64,000 bases of DNA, from the NCBI GenBank assembly GCA_963709655.1, contig CAVPXF010000053.1:1-64000 (forward strand), given 5' to 3'. Below are positions 20,998 to 29,899 of the stretch, one piece after another. Below the pieces are notes generated by a model, which saw only the letters and a program-made list of their open reading frames with translations, was not told the origin of the DNA and ran no database searches. The stretch comes from Roseiarcus sp963709655 (lineage in GTDB: Bacteria; Pseudomonadota; Alphaproteobacteria; Rhizobiales; Beijerinckiaceae). Position 1 is the first letter of the stretch; each line of letters starts with the position of its first letter. Both the position numbers and the translations under genes were made by a program.

Positions 20998-22047
20998 GTA
21001 GACGCGGTCGTTGACCGCGTTGGCCGCGATCAGCGATCGCGGCAACAGGGGCCGCGGATTGTAGACGCGGTCGTTGACCGCGTCGGCCGCGATCAGCGAT
21101 CGCGGCAACAGGGGCCGCGGATTGTAGACGCGGTCGGCGACCGCGTCGGCCGCGATCGGCGATCGCGGCAACAGGGGCCGCGGATTGTAGACGCGGTCGT
21201 TGACCGCGTCGGCCGCGATCGGCGATCGCGGCTACAGGGGCCGCGGATTGTAGACGCGGTCGGTGACCGCGTCGGCCGCGATCAGCGATCGCGGCAACAG
21301 GGGCCGCGGATTGTAGACGCGGTCGGTGACCGCGTCGGCCGCGATCGGCGATCGCGGCAACAGGGGCCGCGGATTGTAGACGCGGTCGGCGACCGCGTCG
21401 GCCGCGATCAGCGATCGCGGCTACAGGGGCCGCGGATTGTAGACGCGGTCGGCGACCGCGTCGGCGCGATGGAGCTACAGGGGCCGCGGATTGAGACGCG
21501 GTCGGCGACCGCGTCGGCCGCGATCAGCGATCGCGGCTACAGGGGCCGCGGATTGTAGACGCGGTCGGCGACCGCGTCGGCCGCGATCGGCGATCGCGGC
21601 TACAGGGGCCGCGGATTGTAGACGCGGTCGGCGACCGCGTCGGCCGCGATCGGCGATCGCGGCTACAGGGGCCGCGGATTGTAGACGCGGTCGGCGACCG
21701 CGTCGGCCGCGATCGGCGATCGCGGCTACAGGGGCCGCGGATTGTAGACGCGGTCGGCGACCGCGTCGGCCGCGATCGGCGATCGCGGCTACAGGGGCCG
21801 CGGATTGTAGACGCGGTCGGCGACCGCGTCGGCCGCGATCGGCGATCGCGGCTACAGGGGCCGCGGATTGTAGACGCGGTCGGCGACCGCGTCGGCCGCG
21901 ATCGGCGATCGCGGCTACAGGGGCCGCGGATTGTAGACGCGGTCGGCGACCGCGTCGGCCGCGATCAGCGATCGCGGCTACAGGGGCCGCGGATTGTAGA
22001 CGCGGTCGGCGACCGCGTTGGCCGCGATCGGCGATCGCGGCTACAGG
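20998..22047. repeat. tandem array of about 17 double-palindrome units, 63 bp each
   Basis: Units start with GTAGACGCGGTC at 20998, 21061, 21124, 21187, 21250, 21313, 21376, 21439 (shortened by about 9 bp), 21493 (one T missing), 21555, 21618, 21681, 21744, 21807, 21870, 21933 and 21996. Each holds two perfect hairpins with 9-base arms and 3-nt spacers: GACGCGGTC/GACCGCGTC and GCCGCGATC/GATCGCGGC. The pair is bounded by TGTAG and CTACA, and a GGGGCCGCGGAT linker follows. Units near the left differ mainly in the spacers (GTT, GGC, GGT, CAG). Similar modules occur singly at 32776 and 46546. The array separates the DUF255 gene from the nucleoside hydrolase. Because 63 is a multiple of three, several frames stay open through it, but none looks like a real protein. 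Confidence 0.92.
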
Positions 22048-23005
22048 AGGGCCGCCTTCAGCATAGCCTTGAACTTTGTCGAGTTCGAAGGTCCACAGCA
22101 CGTCCGCGCCGTCGCTCTCGCCGGCCGCGGCGCCCCAGACGTCGGCGTTGATCGGGTCGGAATTGACGCCGAGCCGGTCGACCACCGTCATGCCGCGGGT
22201 GAGCTCGCTCTGCGTCTCGATCGCCACCCGATGGCGCGACCACGCAAGGCCCACCGTCCGGTCGAGCGCGACCGCCATCGCGGTCGGGTCGGCGAGCGAC
22301 AGGCCCGTCTCGCCCGTCTGGACATGATAGGCCTCGCGGGCGCGGCTGTTCGATCGAACCGCAAAGCGCGCCTTCGCCGTGCCGAGCGCCTCGATCGCGG
22401 CGACCTCGGCGTCGGTCAGCACGGAGGCCCCGCGCGAAACGTGCCAACCGACCATCTCGATCGGCAGCTTCGAGCGGAACACGGCGCGCGCCGCCTCGGG
22501 ATCGACCCAGATATTGTATTCGGCCGCCGGCGTGACGTTGCCCTCGCAGCACGGCGCCCCGCCCATCACCACGCATCGGCCGACGCGGCCAGCGAGCTTG
22601 GGGTCGCGGGCGAGGGCGAGCGCGATGTTGGTCAGCGGCCCGAGCGTCACCAGCGTCAGGCCGGGAGTTCTGGCGCGAATGGCGCAAGATGGCGTCGACC
22701 GCGTGCTCGACCTCGGCCGCGCGCTTCGGCGCCGGAAGCCCATGGTCGCCGAGGCCGTCGGCCCCGTGAAACCAATGCGCGTCGCGCAGCGTCCGCACGA
22801 GCGGGGCCTCGGCGCCCTGGTAGACGGGGACGTCCGACCCGCAGATTTCCGCGGTGAGGAGCGCGTTGCGGGTCGCCTGATCGAGCGCGACATTGCCGGC
22901 GACCGTCGTCAGCCCCAGCACCCGCACATCGGGCGCCGAGAGCGCCATGATGATCGCGACGGCGTCGTCGGAGGCGGTGTCGGTGTCGATGAGGAAGTCG
23001 CGCAT
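22041..23005 (-). pseudogene. inosine-uridine-preferring nucleoside hydrolase, two frameshifts
   Basis: About 321 codons when reassembled. The N-terminus MRDFLIDTDTASDDAVAI carries the DxDxxxDD calcium-binding motif of nucleoside hydrolases, which split nucleosides into base and ribose. Later AEYNIWVDPEAA and VMGGAP fit the family. Frame breaks lie at about 22675-22690 and at 22075-22077, where AAA should be AA. Correcting the second gives a normal C-terminus (KFKAMLKAALL) and a TAG at 22041-22043, which is also the first TAG of the repeat array. As deposited, the frame instead runs on through about nine repeat units. The start codon is 5 nt downstream of the cystathionine beta-lyase stop, so the two may be co-transcribed. 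Confidence 0.75.
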
Positions 23006-23010
23006 GGGCC

Positions 23011-24198
23011 TCACGCCGTCGCGTTCAGGCGCGCAAAGCCGCGCTCGAGGTCCGCCTGCAAATCCCCGATGTCCTCGAGGCCGATCGAGAAGCGCAGCGC
23101 CGGTCCGCCGGGCGCCCATATCGTCGCGGTGCGATAGGTCGAGCAGTCGAACGGGATGACGAGGCTCTCGTAGCCGCCCCAGGAATAGCCGAGGCCGAAG
23201 AGCTGCAGTCCGTCGAGAAAGGCGGCGACCGCCGCCTCCGAGACGGGTTTCAGGATGACGCTGAAGAGGCCCGACGAGCCCAGGAAGTCGCGTTTCCAGA
23301 GCGCATGGCCGGGGTGGTCGGGCAGGGCCGGGTGGAGGACGCGCAGGACCTCGGGGCGCTCGCTGAGCCAGCGCGCCATGGCGAGCCCTTGCCGCTCGGC
23401 CTCGCTGAGCCGCAGCTCCATCGTCCTCAAGCCGCGCAGCGCCAGAAAGACGTCCTCCGGCCCGGCCGGGATCGCCATCTGGCCCGCGGTGTGGCGGACC
23501 CGCGAAAACCATTCCGCGTTGGCCGAGACGAGGCCGAGCAGAAGGTCGGAATGACCCGACAGATATTTCGTGCCGGCCTCGATCGCGATGTCGACGCCGT
23601 GGGCATGGGGCGGGAAGAAGAGCGGCGTCGCCCAGGTGTTGTCCATCAGGACGCAGGCGCCGCGGGCGTGCGCGACCTCGGCGATCGCCGGCACGTCCTG
23701 GATCTCGAAACTCTGCGAGCCCGGCGATTCGGTCAGCACCGCCTTGGTGTTCGGCCGGATGAGCGCCTCGATGCCAGCGCCGACGCAAGGGTCGTAGAAG
23801 GTCGTCTCGACCCCCATGCGCTTCAAAATCCCGTTGGCGAAGGCGCGCGCGGGCCCATAGGCCGAGTTGGTGATCAGCAGGTGGTCGCCGGCCGAGACGG
23901 CCGTCATCAGCGCCACGACGATCGCCGCAAGGCCCGACGGGACGAGCTCGGTCCCCGCCGCGCCGGAAATGTCGGTCCAGGCCGACGAGAGCGCGTCCGT
24001 CGTCGGCGTGCCGTGCGTCCCATAGGTGTAGCGCTGGGCGCGGCTCTTCAGCGTCGCCGTGTCGGGATAGAGCACGGTCGAGCCGCGAAACGGCGGCACA
24101 TTGACGAACCCCTGCGACTGGCCGCCGTCACGCCCGAGATGGATGAGGCGCGTGCGGCTCTTGAGGGAAACGCGAGTTTCGTCGGTGAGTTTGGTCAT
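23011..24198 (-). CDS. metC: cystathionine beta-lyase
   Basis: 395 residues of the Cys/Met metabolism PLP-enzyme family (PF01053). The PLP lysine is K211 in EAGTKYLSGHSD; the N-terminal YTYGTHGTPTTDAL and SPGSQSFEIQDVPAI segments, and a C-terminal LRFSIGLED, fit cystathionine beta-lyase rather than gamma-synthase. It cleaves cystathionine to homocysteine, pyruvate and ammonia in methionine synthesis, in the cytoplasm. It is the upstream gene of a likely two-gene unit with the nucleoside hydrolase. Confidence 0.9.
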   Translation of the reverse strand: MTKLTDETRVSLKSRTRLIHLGRDGGQSQGFVNVPPFRGSTVLYPDTATLKSRAQRYTYGTHGTPTTDALSSAWTDISGAAGTELVPSGLAAIVVALMTAVSAGDHLLITNSAYGPARAFANGILKRMGVETTFYDPCVGAGIEALIRPNTKAVLTESPGSQSFEIQDVPAIAEVAHARGACVLMDNTWATPLFFPPHAHGVDIAIEAGTKYLSGHSDLLLGLVSANAEWFSRVRHTAGQMAIPAGPEDVFLALRGLRTMELRLSEAERQGLAMARWLSERPEVLRVLHPALPDHPGHALWKRDFLGSSGLFSVILKPVSEAAVAAFLDGLQLFGLGYSWGGYESLVIPFDCSTYRTATIWAPGGPALRFSIGLEDIGDLQADLERGFARLNATA

Positions 24199-24654
24199 GA
24201 GGGGCGGTGGGTCTCCAAAGTCTGCGTTCGGCCGTTGCTAGCACGCCTGCATCCACGCTTGCATCCGGCTTGGCGCGCCTCCGGCCCGGCTGCGGCACGG
24301 CAATCGGGTGAGGCCGCCTTGCCGGTCGTGACGCGCTCGAGGTCCGCTTGGCGCCGGTGCGAGCCGTCCCCTCTGCGAAAGTTGTGCTTGCTCGCTGGCG
24401 GCTCGGCGAACGGGTCAAAAATGCGACCGGAGCGCTCATTTGTCGCAGCCGACCACAAGACACAAACACAAACGACGAGATCCTACCCTCCGTTGCCGAC
24501 AGGCGAGTTGACGGATGATGGGAAGCACCGCTTCCGTGGCCGGCTGCGCCCAACCGCGCTCTCATCTGTGGGAATGGCGACTGGCAGGTGAGTAAGTCTT
24601 GTTCGCGGAGCCTCGGCGGTGCTAAGCGAAGCCGAAAGCGCGCCGGGGAATGGA
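24199..24654. other. intergenic stretch between divergent genes
   Basis: About 450 bp between the divergent metC and glycosyltransferase-like genes. No supported gene or RNA is seen. Part of it is less GC-rich (ACAAACACAAACGACG around 24465), so it probably holds both promoters. Confidence 0.4.
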
Positions 24655-25440
24655 ATGCTGGATCGATTGAATTCGCTGTGGATCGGCGAACAGCTCGGTT
24701 ATGTCGAACGCCTGACCATGGTCTCGGCGCTGTCCGTCGGCCACCCCTTCACGCTCTATTCGTACACTCGGGAAAAACTCCGCAACGTTCCGAGCGGGGT
24801 TGAAATGCGCGACGCGAACGAGGTGGTCCCCTACGAGACGCTGGCGAGATACTTTGACGGCGGTTGGGCTGCGCTTGGCACGGATTTTTTCCGCTACGCC
24901 ATGCAAGCGAAGGGATTGGGCTATTGGGTCGATCTCGACCTTCATTTCATTAGGCCAATTGATTTCCATGACGATTATGTTTTCGGCTGGGAACACGAAA
25001 AGTCGATCGACGGCGCGGTTCTGCGCCTCCCGTCTGATTCCGGCATGGTTCGCGATCTCTGCGCCATCCCTCACGTCAACTGGAAGCCGCCGTTCTACGG
25101 ACTGAGGAAAACGATCCTCTTCCAATGGAGGCGGTTCAAGGAAGGCGACCTTCGCCCAGAAAATTACCGCTGGGGCACGTTTGGGCCGATGTATTTGACC
25201 TATCTGGCAAAAAAATATCGTGTCGCGAGTTGGGCCAAGGAGCGGTCGGTGTTTTACCCGCTCCGGCACCGGGAGGCCAAACTCTTATGCGGCCCGCCGG
25301 AACCCGTCGAACGTCAGCTGACGAGCGAAACGAGGACGGTCCACCTTTGGCATTCTGTCTTGCACCGGGAGGCCAGAGTTTCGCCGCCGCCCGGCTCCTA
25401 TCTCGAGGCGGCCTGCCGCCGTCACGGAGTTGAGGTCTGA
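24655..25440 (+). CDS. glycosyltransferase-like protein (DxD sugar-binding region)
   Basis: About 261 residues. The segment FFRYAMQAKGLGYWVDLDLHF contains a DxD motif in the setting seen in Och1/capsular-polysaccharide GT32-like transferases (RY..L...GG.Y.D.D). HLWHS near the C-terminus matches the usual late WxH element. It would transfer a sugar from a nucleotide donor; donor and acceptor are unknown. The start is uncertain: ATG 24655 or GTG 24619. Base composition is less GC-rich than neighbours (runs such as CAAAAAAATATCG), hinting at horizontal transfer. It stands alone, with no other polysaccharide gene near. Confidence 0.6.
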   Translation: MLDRLNSLWIGEQLGYVERLTMVSALSVGHPFTLYSYTREKLRNVPSGVEMRDANEVVPYETLARYFDGGWAALGTDFFRYAMQAKGLGYWVDLDLHFIRPIDFHDDYVFGWEHEKSIDGAVLRLPSDSGMVRDLCAIPHVNWKPPFYGLRKTILFQWRRFKEGDLRPENYRWGTFGPMYLTYLAKKYRVASWAKERSVFYPLRHREAKLLCGPPEPVERQLTSETRTVHLWHSVLHREARVSPPPGSYLEAACRRHGVEV

Positions 25441-25447
25441 GGGACCC

Positions 25448-26404
25448 TCAGCCGCCCGATGGGTGAATCGCCTGTGTGGGAACGATCACCAGCTTGCCCT
25501 TAGGGGAGCCTGTCCTCTCGAGCTCGACGACCGCCGGGATCGCCTCGGACAGCGACACGATGCGGCCGATCGCCGGGACGAGCTGGCCGCGCCCGGCCGC
25601 TTCGGCGATGCCTGCCAGGGATTGTGGCGTCGGATTGCCGAACACCAGGTGATGTCGCGACGGGATGAGGCAGCCGATCATCTTGGCGGGGGTAGGGACG
25701 ATGTGCAGCGACATGCCGCGGCGTTTCAGCATCGCGCCGCATTGGCTCAGCGACAGCGCGCCCGCCGTATCGAAGACCACGTCGAAGCGACGTTGATAGG
25801 AAGCGATGTCGAAGGCGCGATAGTCGACAACCTCGCTCACGCCCAGCGCCAGTGCGTCCTCGCGTCCGGACGCGCTGCAACTGCCGACGACGTTTGCGCC
25901 GCGCATGCGCGCAATCTGCACCGCCGCACGTCCAACCCCGCCCAAACACCCGGCGATAAAGATCGACTGGCCAGCCGTCAGCCTCGCCTTCGCCACCAGC
26001 GCGTTCCAGGCCGTCCCGCCCACTACGGTCAAGGCGGCCGCCTGCTCGAACGAGATGGATGGCGGCTTGAGCCCGACATTTTTTACGTCTGCGACGATGG
26101 ATTCGGCGAACGCGCCCGCCTGACGGATGGAGGTGACGCCGAAGACGTCATCGCCCAGCTTGAACTGCTCCACGCCCGGCCCGACGGCTTCGACGACGCC
26201 GGCGAAATCATGGCCCAGGCCGCGTGGAAAGCGGAACCCGGAAAGCGCCTTCATCTCGCCCCGGCGAATTTTCCAGTCCATAGGGTTTGCTGCCGCAGCC
26301 CTGACATGAACGCGAATTTGGCCACGCTCGGGCTCCGGCCGTTTGACCTCGTCGAGCCGCAGTTCCCCCGGGCCGCCGTATCGAAGATATTGAACGCGTT
26401 TCAT
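25448..26404 (-). CDS. zinc-free medium-chain NAD(P)-dependent alcohol dehydrogenase / quinone oxidoreductase
   Basis: 318 residues of the MDR superfamily. The N-terminal GroES-like half has AAAANPMDWKIRRG and GHDFAGVVEAVGPGV; the cofactor half has AGCLGGVGRAAVQIA (GxGGVG type). The structural and catalytic zinc ligands of true alcohol dehydrogenases are absent, so a quinone- or enone-reductase role is likely. It converges on the glycosyltransferase gene and lies downstream of the DUF1330 gene, with an AraC regulator divergent, suggesting a small inducible detoxification unit. Confidence 0.85.
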   Translation of the reverse strand: MKRVQYLRYGGPGELRLDEVKRPEPERGQIRVHVRAAAANPMDWKIRRGEMKALSGFRFPRGLGHDFAGVVEAVGPGVEQFKLGDDVFGVTSIRQAGAFAESIVADVKNVGLKPPSISFEQAAALTVVGGTAWNALVAKARLTAGQSIFIAGCLGGVGRAAVQIARMRGANVVGSCSASGREDALALGVSEVVDYRAFDIASYQRRFDVVFDTAGALSLSQCGAMLKRRGMSLHIVPTPAKMIGCLIPSRHHLVFGNPTPQSLAGIAEAAGRGQLVPAIGRIVSLSEAIPAVVELERTGSPKGKLVIVPTQAIHPSGG

Positions 26405-26446
26405 AAGCGATGACCTCGACTCGTTCTCCGCTTTTGTGGTCCCGTG

Positions 26447-26755
26447 TCAGGCGGCCGGGCCGGCGCTGATCGGAACGATCGCCACCCGCATGGTGGCGCT
26501 TGCCAGCCGAATTTCTTTAAGGGGCTGGTAGGCTTCACTGTTCAGCCAGCCCCGGAAAGCGCCTTCAGAGGTCCAACGTTGGATCACAAGCGGAGCAAAA
26601 CCGGGCTCTCCGTCGACTGGAATTGCGCCTTGTCCGACGACGACTCCCCCTAAAGGGCCAATCAGCTTGCTCGCGCGCTGCGCGTAGATCCGTAGGCCCT
26701 CTGGATCCTGGACGGAAACAACTTCGACGATAACGAACACCGCAGTCTCTTGCAT
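26447..26755 (-). CDS. DUF1330 domain protein
   Basis: 102 residues with a dimeric alpha/beta-barrel shape. The pattern DPEGLRIYAQRASKLIGPLGG...VIQRWTSEGAFRGWLNSEAYQPL is typical of DUF1330 (the ferredoxin-like EthD/NIPSNAP neighbourhood). The role is unknown. It is 42 nt upstream of the quinone-oxidoreductase-like gene on the same strand, probably in one transcript, and 122 nt from the divergent AraC-type regulator. Confidence 0.8.
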   Translation of the reverse strand: MQETAVFVIVEVVSVQDPEGLRIYAQRASKLIGPLGGVVVGQGAIPVDGEPGFAPLVIQRWTSEGAFRGWLNSEAYQPLKEIRLASATMRVAIVPISAGPAA

Positions 26756-26877
26756 CGTGCTTCTCCCAGGTCATCTGGACCGAGTGCGGCCGTTTGGCCG
26801 CGAGGGGAGAGAGGTAGGGGATTGCGTCCAGACGATCTATGCGCTAGCGTCTGTCGTTTCTTTGAGATCGTCCAGGG

Positions 26878-27792
26878 ATGGATCCGCTGTCCGAAGTCAT
26901 CTCTTTCCTGGAGCTGCGAAACTACCTCGTCGGAGGTTTCGAGGCGGGCGGCGACTGGTCGATCCGCTTCGATCCATTTAATGGGGTCAAATGCTACGCC
27001 GTGACCTCGGGCGCGTGTTGGCTCGCGGTCGAGGGCGCTGGCGAGCCGGTGCTTTTCAAGCGAGGCGACTGCCTCCTGCTGCCGCACGGCTCGCCGTTTC
27101 GGGTCGCAAGCGATCCGGCCCTGCCGCCCGAGGATTGGAAGCGCCATTTTCTCGGCGCCCGCGAAGGCGCACTGGTCAGGCTGAACGACGGCGGCGGGGT
27201 CACGGTGCTCGGCGGCCATTTCCAACTCGCTGGGGCGCAGGCGGACATGCTGCTCGGCATGCTGCCGCCAGTCGTCCATCTGCGGAGCGAGATCGATTGC
27301 GCGACGTTACGCTGGGCCATCGACCGGATGCGGCAAGAGCGGGTCGACCCCAAGCCGGGAGGCTTCCTGATCGTCCAGCAGCTGGTCACCATGATCTTCG
27401 TCCAGGCGCTGCGCCTTCACCTCGACGAAGGCAAGGGCGTCGGCTGGCTGTTTGCGCTCTCCGACAAGCATGTCGGGGCGGCGATCGCGGCGATCCATCG
27501 CGAGCCAGCGCGGCGCTGGACGGTGGCGGCGCTGGCCCTCGAAGTCGGCATGTCGCGATCCGGTTTCGCAGCGCGATTTGGGCAACTGGTCGGCGATGGA
27601 CCGATCGAATATCTTACGCGCTGGCGGATGCTGCTCGCCGGAAGAAGCCTGTTGCGCGGCGAACCTATCGGGGCGGTCGCCCGCTCGCTCGGGTATGAGT
27701 TCGAAAGCGCGTTCAGCACGGCCTTTAAGCGCGTGATGGGCAGTTCGCCCCGCCATCACGCGCGCCTGGCGGCAGTGGCGATGGGAGGCTAG
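26878..27792 (+). CDS. AraC-family transcriptional regulator with N-terminal cupin
   Basis: 304 residues. Residues 1-190 form a cupin-like ligand domain (SGACWLAVEGAGEPVLFKRGDCLLLPHG), the AraC_binding/cupin_6 type. The last 100 residues are the double HTH: MSRSGFAARFGQLVGDGPIEYL and AVARSLGYEFESAFSTAFKRVMGSSP with the family's terminal P. It lies divergent to the DUF1330-oxidoreductase pair and probably controls it; the inducer is unknown. Most relatives with this cupin are activators of neighbouring oxidoreductases. Confidence 0.88.
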   Translation: MDPLSEVISFLELRNYLVGGFEAGGDWSIRFDPFNGVKCYAVTSGACWLAVEGAGEPVLFKRGDCLLLPHGSPFRVASDPALPPEDWKRHFLGAREGALVRLNDGGGVTVLGGHFQLAGAQADMLLGMLPPVVHLRSEIDCATLRWAIDRMRQERVDPKPGGFLIVQQLVTMIFVQALRLHLDEGKGVGWLFALSDKHVGAAIAAIHREPARRWTVAALALEVGMSRSGFAARFGQLVGDGPIEYLTRWRMLLAGRSLLRGEPIGAVARSLGYEFESAFSTAFKRVMGSSPRHHARLAAVAMGG

Positions 27793-27829
27793 ACCGAAGG
27801 CTTGGGCCTGTCACTGTAACCTGCGCTTC

Positions 27830-28177
27830 TCAATGCACGGCGACAAGCGCCAATTCGACGCCGATTAGCGCGGCCAGCGCCACGCCCGGGGGCAAATGCT
27901 GGTATTCCCGGCGCCATGTGAGGGTGGCGATCGCGGCGATCAACACAATTGCCCCGAGCGCCAATCCCCAAATGCGCGTTTCGGGAAGAACGATGAGCGC
28001 GGCGCTCAGCATTTCGAGCCCGGCGGCAATGAAGTTCCACCACGCCGGATAACCCCAGCGCAGAAACTGCGCCTGCACAGCCGCTCCCCCCATGGCGTTG
28101 AATAAGGCGGCGCCGGCGAACGCAAAGGCCAGCAGCCACGCGATGGCGCTTGGCATGGAGTTCTGAAGGATCGTCAT
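27830..28177 (-). CDS. DoxX-like four-helix membrane protein
   Basis: 115 residues with four hydrophobic segments (IAWLLAFAFAGAALFNAMGG, FIAAGLEMLSAALIVL, GLALGAIVLIAAIATL and GVALAALIGVELALVAV). The fold and size fit the DoxX-like family, small inner-membrane proteins loosely linked with thiosulfate/quinone or redox stress. It lies 12 nt downstream of the DUF4267 membrane gene on the same strand, so the two are one unit under the divergent TetR regulator. Confidence 0.75.
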   Translation of the reverse strand: MTILQNSMPSAIAWLLAFAFAGAALFNAMGGAAVQAQFLRWGYPAWWNFIAAGLEMLSAALIVLPETRIWGLALGAIVLIAAIATLTWRREYQHLPPGVALAALIGVELALVAVH

Positions 28178-28189
28178 GTTTCGTCCCTT

Positions 28190-28573
28190 TCAGTTGGCCG
28201 CGGCGATGAGGCTCGCGCCGGTTGCGATGATGACCAGCGCCGTCAGGCCATGGATGCCGAAGGCGGCTGTTCGGCTTCCGCCCGATCGAAGGACTGTCGC
28301 CGCATCGCCCAATGCGATCAGGCTCGCCACGAGCATGAATTCGCCGAGCAAGCGCGGCGACCCATTGGCCATGAGCAGCACGACAAAAAGGCCGGAGACG
28401 ATGTCTCGCGTGCCCTTCACAGCCAGCCATCCGGTAAAGCCGGTCGACGGCGATGGAGAATTGGGGATGCCGAAGTCACGCGCTGCGACCGCGGGGTCCC
28501 ACAGAAAGCGCGACCCGATGAATAGGATTGCGACCGCGATCAGGCCGGAGAGCACATATCCGATGAGGATCAT
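28190..28573 (-). CDS. DUF4267 membrane protein
   Basis: 127 residues, four membrane helices. ILIGYVLSGLIAVAILFIGSRFL, then FGIP, then WLAVKGTRDIVSGLFVVLL is the DUF4267 signature; these proteins often sit beside TetR regulators. The ATG at 28573 was chosen because the protein then begins at helix 1; an upstream in-frame start would overlap the operator region. The function is unknown. Confidence 0.8.
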   Translation of the reverse strand: MILIGYVLSGLIAVAILFIGSRFLWDPAVAARDFGIPNSPSPSTGFTGWLAVKGTRDIVSGLFVVLLMANGSPRLLGEFMLVASLIALGDAATVLRSGGSRTAAFGIHGLTALVIIATGASLIAAAN

Positions 28574-28601
28574 TGGCGAACCCCTGTCAGTCGCAGAAAC
28601 A

Positions 28602-28669
28602 CTAGCAGCGCTAGGATTCGTTGTCAAGGCGAAACCTAGCGTTGACACAAATTCGTGCGTCGATAGGCT
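28602..28669. promoter_or_regulatory. probable TetR operator/promoter region
   Basis: CTAGC/GCTAG arms (28602-28606, 28610-28614) with a 3-nt spacer, a further CTAGCG at 28636 and the inverted pair TGTCAA (28622-28627)/TTGACA (28642-28647) crowd the 102-bp divergent gap. TTGACA followed after 16 nt by TAGGCT (28664-28669) would be a forward promoter that starts at or near the TetR ATG at 28676, so that mRNA may be leaderless. Confidence 0.5.
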
Positions 28670-28675
28670 CTATGG

Positions 28676-29242
28676 ATGTCGATCGCCGAACGCAGAGAGC
28701 GCCAGCGCGCCGAGCGCTATGAACTCATCCTGGCGGCAGCGCGCAAACTGGCCGAAGCCGAGGGTTGGGACGCCGTCACCACGCGCCGTCTCGCGGCGCT
28801 GATCGACTACAGCCAGCCTGTTCTCTACAGCCACTTCAAGGGGAAGGCCGACATCATGGCCGCAGTGGCCACCAGAGGATTCGAGGACCTTGCGGCGCGA
28901 TTGAGAATGGAAACGGCGAATGTCGCTGGCGCACCGGACGTTTTGCGCAACGTCTGCGCCGCCTATCTTGATTTTGCCCGTTCGCGGCCGGTTATCTACG
29001 AGGCGATGTTCGTCTCGCCGACGAAGATCAAATTCGCCAGCGAGGAAACGCCGGCGGCGCTCCGGGCCGCCTTCGCCGAGTTGGTCACCGCACTTGGGCC
29101 AGATCGGCAACAGCCGGAAACTTTGGCCGAAGTGCTGTGGAGCGCGTTGCATGGAATGGTCGTTCTCGTGCAATCCGAACGTATCCCAGCAGCAAACGCC
29201 GAAGTTTGCTTGAACGTTCTCGTCCAGACATTCAGCGGATAG
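28676..29242 (+). CDS. TetR/AcrR-family transcriptional regulator
   Basis: 188 residues. The N-terminal HTH is AARKLAEAEGWDAVTTRRLA, followed by YSQPVLYSHFKGKADIM; the C-terminal domain has the WHG-type ALHGMVVLVQSERI helix seen in TetR_C_13-like proteins. It is divergent from the DUF4267/DoxX-like pair and probably represses it and itself; the ligand is unknown. No ribosome-binding site is evident before the ATG, consistent with leaderless expression. Confidence 0.88.
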   Translation: MSIAERRERQRAERYELILAAARKLAEAEGWDAVTTRRLAALIDYSQPVLYSHFKGKADIMAAVATRGFEDLAARLRMETANVAGAPDVLRNVCAAYLDFARSRPVIYEAMFVSPTKIKFASEETPAALRAAFAELVTALGPDRQQPETLAEVLWSALHGMVVLVQSERIPAANAEVCLNVLVQTFSG

Positions 29243-29449
29243 GGCCGGTTGTCAGGGGCCGTCTTCGCTTGAGATGATCGATCATTTGGCTCTGAGGAAG
29301 TCACTCAAGGATAACATTGACACGCCCGTAATTGCCCTTTTGCTTGCTCGCGGACTCTACGCCTCCGGCGACAAGACCCAAGAACTAAGATATTACAATT
29401 GCTGGCCTGTCACCGTAACCGAGGCTATCCCCGTAACCGAGGCATCGCG

Positions 29450-29899
29450 ATGGCCGGATTTTGGAATTCTAGTCGTCGGAAAAGCACGCGCGACCTTATT
29501 GTCTGGCTGCTCGATCGGCTCGCGGCTTTCTTCGAACGCCTGGCCGCCCTCACCACCGACCCGGTACTCAAGCTATATATACCGAACGCGATGGTCGTGT
29601 GTGTCTATAAGGATGTTTCACGAGATATCGAAGTATGGGTAGGCGAGGCTAAAAATTGTATCTCACGCTCCGAATGGAACAAGATTGTTTATGAGCTTTC
29701 AGCAATTGCAGACGGCCGCGAATATGTTTTTCTGGACAAGAACGGACGGCGAATTTCTGTCATTCTTCTCGCCGGCGACAGCGTCGAATTCCGTTTTCAC
29801 GCCATGACTTTCGATGGAGTGGTCCGCGCGCGAAGATCCGATCTCGCCAGAAGTTTCACAAAATATCGAGCGTACGTCGATGCCGAGGAGAAGCGTTGA
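29450..29899 (+). CDS. hypothetical protein
   Basis: About 149 residues, not recognised. An N-terminal amphipathic helix (RDLIVWLLDRLAAFFERLAAL) is followed by mixed beta/alpha sequence (VFLDKNGRRISVILLAGDSVEF). Composition is clearly more AT-rich than neighbours, suggesting transfer. A 13-base direct repeat CCGTAACCGAGGC occurs twice just before the start (29412 and 29431). The start is uncertain, since the frame is open from 29399. Confidence 0.45.
   Translation: MAGFWNSSRRKSTRDLIVWLLDRLAAFFERLAALTTDPVLKLYIPNAMVVCVYKDVSRDIEVWVGEAKNCISRSEWNKIVYELSAIADGREYVFLDKNGRRISVILLAGDSVEFRFHAMTFDGVVRARRSDLARSFTKYRAYVDAEEKR

Noticed and set aside
20998..22047. CRISPR array
   Set aside because: The 63-bp units follow each other directly with no unique spacers, and no cas gene is near.
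21475..22893. Nucleoside hydrolase with a natural Arg-rich repeat tail
   Set aside because: A single A in the AAA run at 22075-22077 explains the read-through; the corrected frame has a normal C-terminus and stop.
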